A stretch of 64,000 bases of DNA from Saussurea involucrata (lineage: Eukaryota > Streptophyta > Magnoliopsida > Asterales > Asteraceae), in assembly GCA_033807775.1 (NCBI GenBank), contig CM066321.1, positions 251,832,422 to 251,896,421 on the forward strand, in the 5' to 3' direction. Position 1 is the first letter of the stretch. Every line of letters begins with the position of its first letter. The notes below the pieces were generated by a model. That model made no database searches, was not told where the DNA came from, and was given only the letters and a program-made list of their open reading frames with translations. Below, one piece after another: positions 24,123 through 33,759 of the stretch. The translations under genes were made by a program, and so were the position numbers.

Positions 24123-27100
24123 ATGATGGGTTCATTTCGAAACCAATCTCGGCCATCAAAAAATGTACCAATTCCTATACCCCTTAAAACCCTTGTTCAT
24201 ATGCCTTTGTAATTTCTTTATTCTTGTTGTTTTTGGTTAAAACACGCGCTATTTTGTGGTGGATTATTTTTGGGTACAGAAACAAGATAGAGGAAGAGGA
24301 TGGTTGGGGCGGAGGAGCTTTCAGCCGGAAAACTTCATTCCGGGACTTGTAATCGGTTTCATCTTTGGTATGTTATTGGATTTATCAAAACCCATCAAAA
24401 GGAATGGTAATACAAGGAGAAAGAGCAATGGGTTCTTATCAAATTCAAATAACCCTGATGAAAATCTCAAAATGGTTTGTTTTTCCTCATCTCCCATCAC
24501 TTTCGTTTACCACAATTTCTTAATTGCCCTTTCTCGGTTGTAAATGGTCTCCATATTTTGGAGATTTTGGGGACTTTTTTTCCTCCAATAGATGTCCAAA
24601 ATCTTCACGTTGGATGAAAATATCCAAATTTAGAGGTATAGAAATAATATTTTTTTATTGATGAAAAACAATATTTTATGTGTTGTATTGAATATTTTAA
24701 TAATATAATTGATCGTGCAATCTTCAAAATAGAGAATGAAGTTATGAAGTTGATTTTCTTTTTTCGGAGATTTTTGACTTTTTATTTCTCGGTTTTGGAG
24801 AAAGCTGTTGGAGATGCTCTAACATGCCTCCCACGTATGTTCTCAATTGAAATATGAGCCTGCTCTAGGCCATAATTGGTCAACTATATTTTGAACCATG
24901 ATTTATAATTGGTTTGGAGGTTATGTAGACCAACTTGTTGCTTTGCAAGATTGTGTTCCATATTGTTATGAATGTGAATTATGAGCTTTTATGAGGCTGA
25001 GTTGGGTTCCGGATAATGAAACTTATGTTGAGAATGGATCTCCACCCGCAGTAAGATGAGGTGCACGGAATCAATATCCGTATCAAGCGTGATTTTTGGG
25101 TAGGTTTGACATTAAAAGTGATCCAGGGGTCCTGTGGTATGTCAAAAATTATTACTAGCATTCCTAAACTCGATTAATTATGGATTTAACTTAAGGATAA
25201 AAAGACTAAAATACCCCTATTTTGACTTTATATAATAATATTATTTATTAGTTTATATATATAAGAGAGAGAGAGAGAGAGAGAGATATGTGTGGAACCG
25301 GCAACCTCTCCACCACTGGCTCCCTTCCCGCCGACCACCTCCTCGCTCCCCTCCTCCCCTTGCAAATGTTACCTTCGCCTCCACCCATGGTTTTAAAAAA
25401 CGCACTGAGGCGGTCACTGAGGCGTGCCTCAATGCGAGGTGGCAAAAAATAGCCCCAAAACGTACACCCCTCGTACTGGAGGTTGAACGTACGCCTCTGC
25501 CACTGAGGCGGTCACTGAGGCGATATTGAGGCGGACGATTCACAGCCTTCGTGAATCCAGTCACATTTTTTACTTTTAGTAACTATTAAGCCCAAAAAAT
25601 AAGCCCATTATTAAAGGAAACTGAAGCATTGCTACTTTTATGCCTCTATAAGGTTATCTTCTCTCCTTAATAATTATCTTCTAGCTATAATTTATTGATA
25701 TCTTCCAATTATAATCAATATCTTCTACCTATAATCAATATCTTCTACCTTAATAATCGACCCCTTCTTCCTCCTATAAATTGATCGACCAATTCAAGAC
25801 TAGAAATCAAAAACACTAAACTGAAGTATTACGAATTCTGGAAATCTGGTTTGCTTCTCCTCTCCATCAAGACTCCAACAATTTGGTTTCTCTATCTATT
25901 GCTTCATTCACAACCGGTAAGGTTTCTGATCTCAATTCTCAAACTTCTCTGCATGTTCTTTATTGTTTTTATCTGTCAAGATTTTCTTGTTTGCTGCATG
26001 TTCTTTATAGATATTAAATTATTAATCATATTATGTTGTTTTTGTTTAAAGTATGGGGTTTATAATTTGATTATTTGATTTTGAAATATTAAATTATGTT
26101 TTTTTGGTCAAGTGTTTGGATTTATTAATTTTATTGATTTATTTTTTGAGGCTTATGCCTCACCGCCTCGGGGCTTACACCTCACGTACCTAACGGGAAA
26201 ACGCCTCGAGGCTCGATTCCGCCTTTTAAAACCTTGCCTCCACCCCTTCCGGAAACAAACCCATGATGTCTCCACCTGCAACCTCTCACATCTCCACCAG
26301 TAACCTTCGTTATCTCCTCGCACCTCTAACCGTAACCTGCAAGCTCTGCCATATTCACCCATCGTCTTCCTCACTGTGACCTGTGTTAAAGAAGAGGCAC
26401 CGATTTGGATGAGAACTGCGTTGAAGACATTCATAAGGTTTTGGGGCGGTGATTTGGATGAAGAACGAGAGTTGGGAAGGGTTCTGTCGTTGAAGAAATG
26501 GCACTGATTTGGATGAGACGGTAAGGCCAATCACATCAGATAAGGGCTGTTTTGTGAGGAATAGGGTTAGTGTTTGGATTTAGGGATTTTGTTTATTTTG
26601 ATTTGATTTAGGGATTATTGTTTGGACATAATTTTGTACAATGATTTATAAGATGATTTAGGGTTCTCTGAGGTATTGTGTTTGGATTTGTCGATTTAGA
26701 ATTTTCATATCGTTTTTGTGTTTGATTTAGGGTTCTTGATTATCAGGAGATATTGTGTTTGGATTTCTTTGATTTAGAATTTTCATATTGTTTAAAGGAG
26801 GATGGTTGTTCTTGAATCTGTGTTCATTCATAGTTGGTGGATGGTTGTACTCTTAGTGTGTGACCATGGATGGTGGTGGTGTTATTAGGTGGGGCAAAAT
26901 AAGGTAATGATTGGTGAATTCGTGGCGGTGGCTGATGGGTTTTTTGAAAAGACAAAGATTAAAAAAAGGGAAAGATGAAAGACAAAGATAAAAATTAATA
27001 TTAAAATATGAAAAAGGGTAAAAGGATGATTTTGCCCTTCACTAAACTGAGGTTGACTAACGGACGTTAGGTTCAAGGACCTTAGTAATGCAAAAATGAA

Positions 27101-29934
27101 GACCACAGGACCATATCCATAATTAATTGAGTTTAGGGACGCTAGTCATAATTTTTTAAAGACCACAGGACCAAATCCGTAATTCACTCTAGTTTTAATT
27201 TAGAGGTTTCTTGGATCATCATGTTGCTTTGGGTTTGGGATATTACATTAACGTATCGTATTACGATCCTTAGATTTTGAGGTAATAATGAGTCCATTTG
27301 CCCTTACAGACGAAGGATCGTGTGAGAAGTTGAAGTTAACGTGAGAAGTGGATCTGAACCGTTGATCACTTTTAATCAAATGCCCTCCCATGAATTGCGG
27401 CTTAGAAGGTAATTGATCCGGTGCATCCATCCTAATGTGCGGCCATTTCTCATTCAACGGTTGATAACTATTTCTCACGCTTCTCACGTTAACCCCAACT
27501 TATTACCGGAACCCAACCCTAGCAACCTATGAGTTTTATATTAATCTGGATATTTGCTAATTTCTTTATTTGTTTTGATTGTAGGTTCTGGTTGTTAGAC
27601 AAGACTTAAAGATGGGACAAGGAAAGATTGCGTCTCAATGTGCTCGTAAGAAATTTTGACAAAATTGAAGGCTTCTTCTTTTATCAATTACTTGATTGAT
27701 TTTGGTTTCTTTTTGGAGTTGCAGATGCTGCCACCGGTTTATATTCTAAACTAATGCAAAGGTTTGTCTTAGATCCCTTTATTCTTCTAAGGGGTTGTTT
27801 ATTTACAGTGCAGTAAGCTTAATGGTATGGGCGGCTTATTCGTTCAGCCATACATGAGTGTTTTTCTTTACGCCTTAATCTTTAAGCCATTAAGCTAAAA
27901 TGGCTATATGGAATAAGCCAGAAACCCTCACTTGTCCCCGTTAAGCCACCCCAAACAAATTAATACCAAAATCCATACTACACTACACTTTCCATTTCTA
28001 ATCATGAAAATAGGCCAAATAAGTACTTTCACATACCCTTTTTTTCCCAATTTCTCTTCCTCTTATCTCAAGTAAATTGTGTCTAAATTCATTTTCTAAT
28101 TAAATTTGTTTTAATTTCCAGCCATCGGAATCTTTTGCATCGGTGGGAAGTCTGCGGGCAGGCAAAAATAGTCGTAACATGTAAAAATGAACAAGAAATG
28201 TAAGCAGGTGATATTATTCACATGTGATTATGCATTTATCTTCTTGCTCATGTATTCTTTTTTATTTATACCTATTTACATTCCATCAGGAATAAGCTGC
28301 AGGAAGCCGCAGACGGAATCGGCCTTCCAACTTTTGTTGTAGCTGATGCAGGACGCACACAGGTAAGTTTCTGCTCAATCTGTTTTTATTCAGCCCCAAA
28401 TTCACATCATCCTTTTGTGTTAGAAGATCGATATTTTCTTGTAAGAAGACACCAATATCGTTCATAGATATGTTTTTCTTAATTTAGCTAAATATATGAG
28501 GATTTTGCATTATTAAAATTGACTTTTTTGATTGTAATAGTCAAATGAACCTTATGTTTGGAAAGGAGGGAGTATTGAAAAACTGACTACTAAAAGATTA
28601 AGTGGCTGTTTGGCAGTTGTTGAATGGTTTGGTGTAGGATGATTAAGTGGTCAGAATGATTAAGAGGCTTTTATGATATAGCGTAAAATGAAATATGGTT
28701 GTTTGGTAATTGTTCAAAATGAAATTAGGGCGCTGAATGGTTAAGGGAGACCCAATATACAAAGTCATTCAGAGGGTTTTAGAACTATTAAGAGATAGAC
28801 TTTCTTTGCCAAACAAGATTCACCTCTTAGCGATTCAGAGGTTGCCTCTTAATAGAACTATTAAGAGGTAAACATAGAGCCCCTTCAGACCAAATGAACC
28901 CAGTAAATCCCTCACAGAGTAGGATATAAGGGTAAACGTGATCTTTGTGATTTTTGAGTGTGTTTTTTGTTTGTTTAACACAGGTTTCAGCAGGGTCAAA
29001 AACTGCTCTTGCTATTGGGCCTGGTATGTTATTGATCTTTCTTTTACCTTTTTCCGTTTGTGTTCTTGATATGTTTTCTTCACTCCATCATTAAAGATGA
29101 TGCTTTGACTTTTGTGGTCAAATCAATCATTTTGTGTAAGTATTTCGATAACTGAAATTGCAACTGTGGTGGTCAGCGGCGGTGTTGGCGGTAGGGTAAA
29201 ATAGTCTTTTTAGTCTCCATGGAATTGAAATCCTCGAGTACATTGAAGGAATGGACAATTCTTTCATTTATGGATTTCAAATCCATTTGAAACATCCCAT
29301 TCCAACCCTAAGGTGGCTTTTGGTTTGATGGAATGGTTTTGAGGGATCTGGATTTCGTGGAAGGATTTGGAATATGAGGGATTTGGATCTGGAATTGGAA
29401 GGAATTAGAATCTATGGTTTGTAGATTTTGGAATGGAATTGAATTCCATTCACTATGAATAATCTATAAAAACAAATTATAAAAGTAATTGATTTACCTT
29501 TTTATTAATTCATTATTACAAAGCAAATGTTTTTAACATATTTTAAAACATTATTACATACTAATACTACGAAATCCCGTGAAATACCAACCCCCCGTGG
29601 AATTTCAAAATCCTATGTTTGTGGGATTTAAAATGCAAGAATCCTTCGAACCAAACGTGGGATTGGAATGGAATCCAATTCCAAATCCTGCAAACAAAAC
29701 GGGCACTTAGGATTGGATTGGATTTGAAATTGAATTCCATTCCAATCCCATGTTTGGTTTAAAGGAAAGTTCCGAGTTGTAATCATGCGATTTCATTGAA
29801 ATCCCACAAACATTGGATTTAGAAATCCAATGGATTGTTGGTATTTTGCGGTATTTCATAGGATTTGTTTGTAATAATGTTCAAAAAAATGTTTAAAAAC
29901 ATTAGTTTTGTAATAATCAATTGATAAAAGATAA

Positions 29935-29966
<32 letters not shown>

Positions 29967-31572
29967 ATTTGATTTAATAAATTATCTATAAAGAATGAAA
30001 TTCAATTTCATTTCAAATTCTACAAACCAAACACACCAAAGATTTCGAATCCTTTCTCGAAATCCAACTTTTACAAAAATATTTCGTCAAACCAAATGCT
30101 TCTAAGGGGGCGTTTGGTTCACATGATTCCGATGGAATTGGAAGGAATTGGAATGATCAATTCCATTGACCAAATTCCATTCAGACGTTTGGTTGCCTAT
30201 GGAATGGAATTGAATTCCACACATTCCATCATTCATGGATTTGGTCATTCCTATCACAAATGAGAAGGAATTTAATTTCATTCCACCCCATTTTCTCAAA
30301 AAGACAAAACTATCCTCATCTTCCATACTTGATTTACCCAGACCCATATGAACCATCGTCGACCACCGCCGATCTGAACCACCGCCGACCACCACCGATC
30401 TGAACCACCGCCGACCACCACCGATCTGAACCACCACCGACCACCACCGGTCTGAACCACCGCCGACCACCACCGATCTGATCCACCTTCGACCACCATA
30501 GATCCGAACCACCGCCGACCACTACCCATCTGAGCCACCACCGACCACCACCGTTTTGAACCATAGTCAGCCAGCCACCACCTATCTGAGCCATCACCAA
30601 CCACCACCGTTCGGAACCACCATCGACCACCACCGATCTGAACAACCGTTGACCACCATCCATCTGAACCAATGCCGACCACCACCGTTGACCACACATC
30701 TGAGCCACGGTCGGCCACCAACGTTCTGAACCACCGCCGACCATCACCGATGGTTCAAATTTTCAAAAAGGCATTTTGGTCATTTACAAATATTTAATTC
30801 CAATTCCAAAGCTACATTATGTAAACCAAACATACAAATTCCAATTCTTTTAACAGATTCCAATTCCAATGTATGTCAACAAAACAACCAGTCAAACTTG
30901 CTAATATTCCATTCCAATTCCTTCAAAGTCAAATTTCTTTAACAGATTCCATTCGATCCAAAAACATTGTGCGAACCAAACGCCCCCTAAGTGAACCAAT
31001 GGATGGAATGGAATATGGTCATTCCACTTCTAATGAACCAAATGCCTCCTAATATTCAACCTCAAAATTCATGGTTTGACAATCGCAATATTCTTGATAG
31101 CAAGCGGATAAATATTGATTTTGAATTTGAAAACAAAATCAAAATAAGTAGCTTGTTAGACTTTAAAGTTGAAGTTTGTATCGTTTCATTGTTTTGAAGC
31201 TTTTGTTGCCTTGTTTAAGCTTAGCGTGTAACAAATAGTATCTCGAGTTTATTTTGGCAAGGCGAAGGATCGTGTCAGAAGTTGAGGTTAACGTGAGAAC
31301 CGTGAGAAGTGGATTTGAACCATTAATCAGTTTTAATCAAATGCCATGAAATGAACTGCCACTTAGAAAGAAATTGATCCAATGCATCTCATCCTAATGT
31401 GCATCCATTTATCGAACGGTTGATAACTAGTTCTTACGTTAACCTCAACTTCTCACTAAACCTACCCATTTTGGCAATTGGTTTTTTGTTGCTATCTTGT
31501 TTCTGTTTTCTTGATTGAGCAGGATACAATTCTATTGTTGATTCAGTAACGGGGAAGCAACGCTTGCTTTGA
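24123..31572 (+). CDS. PTH2: peptidyl-tRNA hydrolase, PTH2 family, eight exons
   Basis: Exons read by eye: 24123-24164, 24280-24474, 27585-27645, 27725-27761, 28122-28199, 28290-28362, 28984-29023, 31523-31572; all introns are GT-AG and the joined frame is 191 codons. Residues about 24-45 are hydrophobic (FIPGLVIGFIFGMLLDLS), resembling the N-terminal membrane anchor of PTRH2/Bit1. The catalytic core follows: VLVVRQDLKMGQGKIASQ, then CAHA with the conserved His, then VVTCKN, LPTFVVADAGRTQ and AIGPG. The C-terminus VDSVTGKQRLL is usual for the family. The enzyme frees tRNA and peptide from peptidyl-tRNA after abortive translation. The start is uncertain: exon 2 has no ATG at its 5' end and the in-frame upstream run begins with GTG, so the ATG at 24123 joined by a 115-bp intron is preferred. 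Introns 2 and 7 are swollen by transposons. No inactivating change seen. Confidence 0.88.
25264..25287. repeat. (GA)n microsatellite
   Basis: Uninterrupted alternating GA/AG run inside intron 2. Confidence 0.9.
25386..26236. mobile_element. non-autonomous hAT-like element
   Basis: 851 bp, flanked by the perfect 8-bp direct repeat CCTCCACC (25378-25385 and 26237-26244). Terminal inverted repeats are CATGGTTTTAAAA at the left and its near complement TTTTAAAACCTTG at the right. An 8-bp duplication and CA(A/T)GG ends are hAT hallmarks. Subterminal regions are rich in GAGGCG/CGCCTC motifs on both sides, as in elements where transposase binds short subterminal repeats. No transposase frame. Confidence 0.8.
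27305..27505. mobile_element. foldback MITE, copy 1 (PTH2 intron 2)
   Basis: Begins near GAAGGATCGTGTGAGAAG and GTTAACGTGAGAAG and ends with the reverse complement CTTCTCACGTTAAC. The interior (TTTTAATCAAATGCC, AACGGTTGATAACTA) is shared with a second copy at about 31262-31462. Confidence 0.7.
27789..28905. other. introns 4-6 of PTH2 with small repeat-like pieces
   Basis: Introns 4 (27762-28121), 5 (28200-28289) and 6 (28363-28983). Intron 4 contains a piece starting GGGGTTGTTTATTTA (about 27791) with several TAAGCC motifs in both orientations. Intron 6 contains a piece with AAGAGGT and ACCTCTT motifs (about 28620-28900). Both look like short DNA-element fragments, but I could not set their ends. 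Confidence 0.4.
29312..30102. mobile_element. PIF/Harbinger-like element H1 (PTH2 intron 7)
   Basis: Flanked by TAA (29309-29311 and 30103-30105). The left end GGTGGCTTTTGGTTTGATGG pairs with the right end TCAAACCAAATGCTTC. The interior is made of GGAATTGAATTCCATTCC-type sequence and a TA run (29939-29966). A 3-bp TAA duplication with a TTTGGTTTG-type terminus fits PIF/Harbinger (Tourist-like) elements. An internal boundary near 29708 (GGGCACTTAGG) may mean two elements. No transposase. Confidence 0.65.
30106..30987. mobile_element. PIF/Harbinger-like element H2 with 26-bp minisatellite
   Basis: 882 bp, left end GGGGGCGTTTGGTTCACA, right end GCGAACCAAACGCCCCC, flanked by TAA (30103-30105 and 30988-30990). 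It shares the left TAA with H1, so the two are back to back. The middle (about 30340-30750) is a tandem array; the flanks are the usual GGAATTGGAAT sequence. Confidence 0.82.
30340..30750. repeat. 26-bp minisatellite, stop-free on the minus strand in all frames
   Basis: Unit about 26 bases (GATCTGAACCACCGCCGACC plus ACCACC), roughly fifteen degenerate copies. Because 26 is not a multiple of three, each minus-strand frame cycles through all three phases and gives the same 26-residue Trp/Gly/Val/Ser-rich peptide period (WWSAVVQIGGG, RRWFRSVVVGG). The three long overlapping minus-strand frames (about 136-141 codons) are therefore a by-product, not genes. Confidence 0.85.
31262..31462. mobile_element. 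foldback MITE, copy 2 (PTH2 intron 7)
   Basis: Diverged copy of the repeat at 27305-27505: GAAGGATCGTGTCAGAAG, GTTAACGTGAGAA, TTTTAATCAAATGCC and CGGTTGATAACTAG in the same order, ending TTACGTTAACCTCAACTTCTCAC. Confidence 0.68.
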
Positions 31573-32172
31573 TGTCAACGTTTGCATTTAGGAAATCACT
31601 ATTCAGGTTTCGGAGATCTATTCAATGTCTTTTCTAGTTTCTTTCTTCTCTTGGGTAAATAGAATTGCAACGTCTATGATTTGGGTATGCCATGTTTTAT
31701 GAATCAATAGAAATAATTTGTGGCTGCAGATGTTTAATTACGTAAGAAATTATATGGATTAGGGGTGCCGTTTTGTACCAAGACAAACTAATCAATTCTA
31801 ATGCCAAACATATCAATATAGTTGGTATGAATTTAATTTAATTGGTTGGTAGCATTTTACCAACTATCTAAACAAGGTTGGTATGCGATGTTAGAAGTCG
31901 TTTACCATGGTAATATTGTACTTTACTGACTTATTTTTTTAATTGTTTATTACTAATTAATATAACATATTTTGATTTTTGATTATTGATTTTTAAAATT
32001 TTAATTATCTTGTTTTTTTATTTTCCTAAATTCTTATATGGTAGATTTACAAATCCGAATTTTGATTGATAATAATTGTTTAATCCTAACAACCATAGTA
32101 ACTCGGTCCATGCCTCAATGGTTCATCGTTGTTCCTCAATTGTCTGTGTCAGACTACCTTAGTGAATTCTTA
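31573..32172 (+). other. 3' region of the PTH2 gene
   Basis: About 600 bp after the stop codon. A plausible polyadenylation context AATCAATAGAAATAATTT lies near 31703-31720. The rest is AT-rich sequence with a TTGGTA(T/G)-rich stretch (about 31800-31890). No other gene seen. Confidence 0.4.
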
Positions 32173-32534
32173 GAGGCTGCTTGGTTCACATAATTCAAAG
32201 GAATTTGATTGAATTGGAATGACAAATTCATTTGACCAAATTTCAAATCCTATGTTTGGTTCACATGATGAAAATGATGGAATCCTTTGAATTCCATTGA
32301 ATTTCTCAATTTAAGAAATTCATCATTGTCGGGCTTAAGTGAAGGAATTTGAATTCCATTGAATTTCACAATTTTAAGGAATTCATCATTGCTTAGCTTA
32401 AGTGAAGGAATTGAATTCCTACTAACCAAACGCACGGTCAACTTTCATCAAATTCCATTTCAATTCCTTCAAAGTCAATTTCATTCGATGGATTCCAATC
32501 CCATTAAATTCCATTTTGCGAACCAAACGCCCCG
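32173..32534. mobile_element. PIF/Harbinger-like MITE
   Basis: Flanked by TTA (32170-32172 and 32535-32537); ends GAGGCTGCTTGGTTCACA and GCGAACCAAACGCCCCG. The interior has repeated GGAATTTGAATTCCATTGAAT and CATCATTG segments. Related to H2. Confidence 0.7.
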
Positions 32535-32537
32535 TTA

Positions 32538-32716
32538 GGGGTTGTTTGGTTTGCAGGATTTAAATGAATTTGATGGAATTGGAATGACAAATTCCTTACT
32601 GATGTTTCGTTCGCAGAATGAATTGATTAGATTCCACCGCATTCCACGGTTGAGGGATTTGATCATTCCTTAGCATATGTGAAGGATTTGAATTCCATTC
32701 CCTTGGCATATGTGAA
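32538..32716. mobile_element. Harbinger-like MITE fragment cut by element V
   Basis: Starts GGGGTTGTTTGGTTTGCAGG directly after a TTA and has the same GAATTCCATT interior; it continues after V at about 48414-48450 (GGGTTTGAATTCCATTCCATG). The right end of the MITE is not found. Confidence 0.55.
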
Positions 32717-33676
32717 TGTTGATCCAAACCCTCAGTGATTTGATAATGACCATTTAAGAAACACTTAGTGAAAATTGTAAGTAGACAATATGTATTAGAG
32801 TTTCACTATCGCTGATAAGTACTATGACTCTACAGTACCGCTGATAGGAACTCTCGCTCTTTAAGTTTAATATTCAGCGAACACTGTTCACTATAAAGCT
32901 CTGAGCCTGTTCAGTGCTTTTGGTGATCGCTAATAGTTTAGTTGTTTACTTATGATCCATGAAGACAAGTTTCGCGTCAACAAAGGTTCTACGCTGAAGT
33001 CGAAGATCAAGCCCAAGAACCAGCGACAAGTCTACTAATGAACTGATGCGGATACCAGCGAAGTCACAGAATTGTCTACTCAACGTGAAGTATCAAGTAG
33101 AAGACTTCAGCAATCGCTGAGCTTTATCACTCGCTGATAAAGTACTGTTCAACGAACGCTGATCATGAGGTCTACTCTACAAGTTGCTTTTGTCTTTCCC
33201 CTTGCACGTCTCCGTACGAAATTCAGAACGGACATCCCTTCTTTCCAGAATCATACAACCAACTCTGATTCTACACTGTACACCATGCGGCTACTATGGT
33301 TGTCTACAAAGGTCAAAACATGCAACCACTCAGCTGCTGCTACGTGTAAAGTAATACTGCCATGCATTAAATGCATACAGTATATAAGAAGAACCCTACT
33401 TCAGATTTGAAGTGCCCGACCATCTTTTTCTTTCTCTCTTAGTGTTAGAATATTATTCGTAGTATTCTTATCTCCTTTCTGTCTTAATTCTAGTGCAAGA
33501 AACTTAGTGTTCTTAACTTGTTTAGATTAGGTTAATCCTTAATCTTGTTCCGCAACAAGTTGTAAATTGTTTGATTATATCAATAAACAATTTAGAAAGT
33601 AAAAATCGTGTGTTTGTATTCACCCCCCCCCCCCCCCCCCCCTTCTACAAACTTGTATAACCCTTCGGGACCAACA
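32717..33676 (+). repeat. 5' LTR of V
   Basis: 960 bp. Contains seven CGCTGA/TCAGCG motifs (32810, 32839, 32874, 32992, 33115, 33132, 33158), TATA-like GTATATAAGAAG (about 33379) and a run of about 22 C (33630-33652) where the 3' LTR has six. Similar to the 3' LTR with scattered differences. Confidence 0.92.
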
Positions 33677-33678
33677 AG

Positions 33679-33690
33679 TGGTATCAGAGC
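33679..33690 (+). other. tRNA-Met primer binding site of V
   Basis: TGGTATCAGAGC two bases after the 5' LTR. Confidence 0.9.
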
Positions 33691-33759
33691 AGATTTGTTT
33701 AATCTCATAAACAAGATATTGTTTATACTAATCTTTTCTCTTCCTTGCTATTTCTTAAA

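Larger units (their letters stand above)
25125..27175. mobile_element. inverted-repeat DNA element in PTH2 intron 2
   Basis: The left arm (about 25127-25195, GGTCCTGTGGTATGTCAAAA, then CTAAACTCGATTAATTATGG) is the imperfect reverse complement of the right arm (about 27100-27170, with TTAATTGAGTTTAGGGACGC and AAAGACCACAGGACC). Parts of the right arm are repeated twice (CCACAGGACCA at about 27102 and 27165). The interior contains (GA)n at 25264-25287, the hAT-like element and low-complexity sequence. I could not find a clean target duplication, so limits and superfamily (Mutator-like?) are open. Confidence 0.55.
24475..27584 (+). other. intron 2 of PTH2, filled with repeats
   Basis: The donor GTTTGT follows the ATG codon of the KM pair; the acceptor is TTGTAG. 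Contents in order: a short repeat ending GTTGGAGATGCTCTAACA (about 24545-24823), an inverted-repeat element (about 25125-27175) holding a hAT-like element, and a foldback repeat (about 27305-27505). A minus-strand frame here is only a shadow of repeats. Confidence 0.75.

Noticed and set aside
24256..24279. Coding start of PTH2 just before exon 2
   Set aside because: The in-frame run begins with GTG, not ATG, and contains a good splice acceptor (TACAG at 24279).
25248..25564. Overlapping frames on both strands in intron 2
   Set aside because: GA microsatellite and hAT-like element sequence; no domain and conflicting frames.
30102..30747. Three overlapping minus-strand frames of about 136-141 codons
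   Set aside because: They are read-through of a 26-bp minisatellite that lacks stops; identical peptide period in each frame and location inside a MITE argue against genes.
33165..33410. 81-codon frame in the V 5' LTR
   Set aside because: Also present, with changes, in the 3' LTR; LTR sequence without protein-like pattern.
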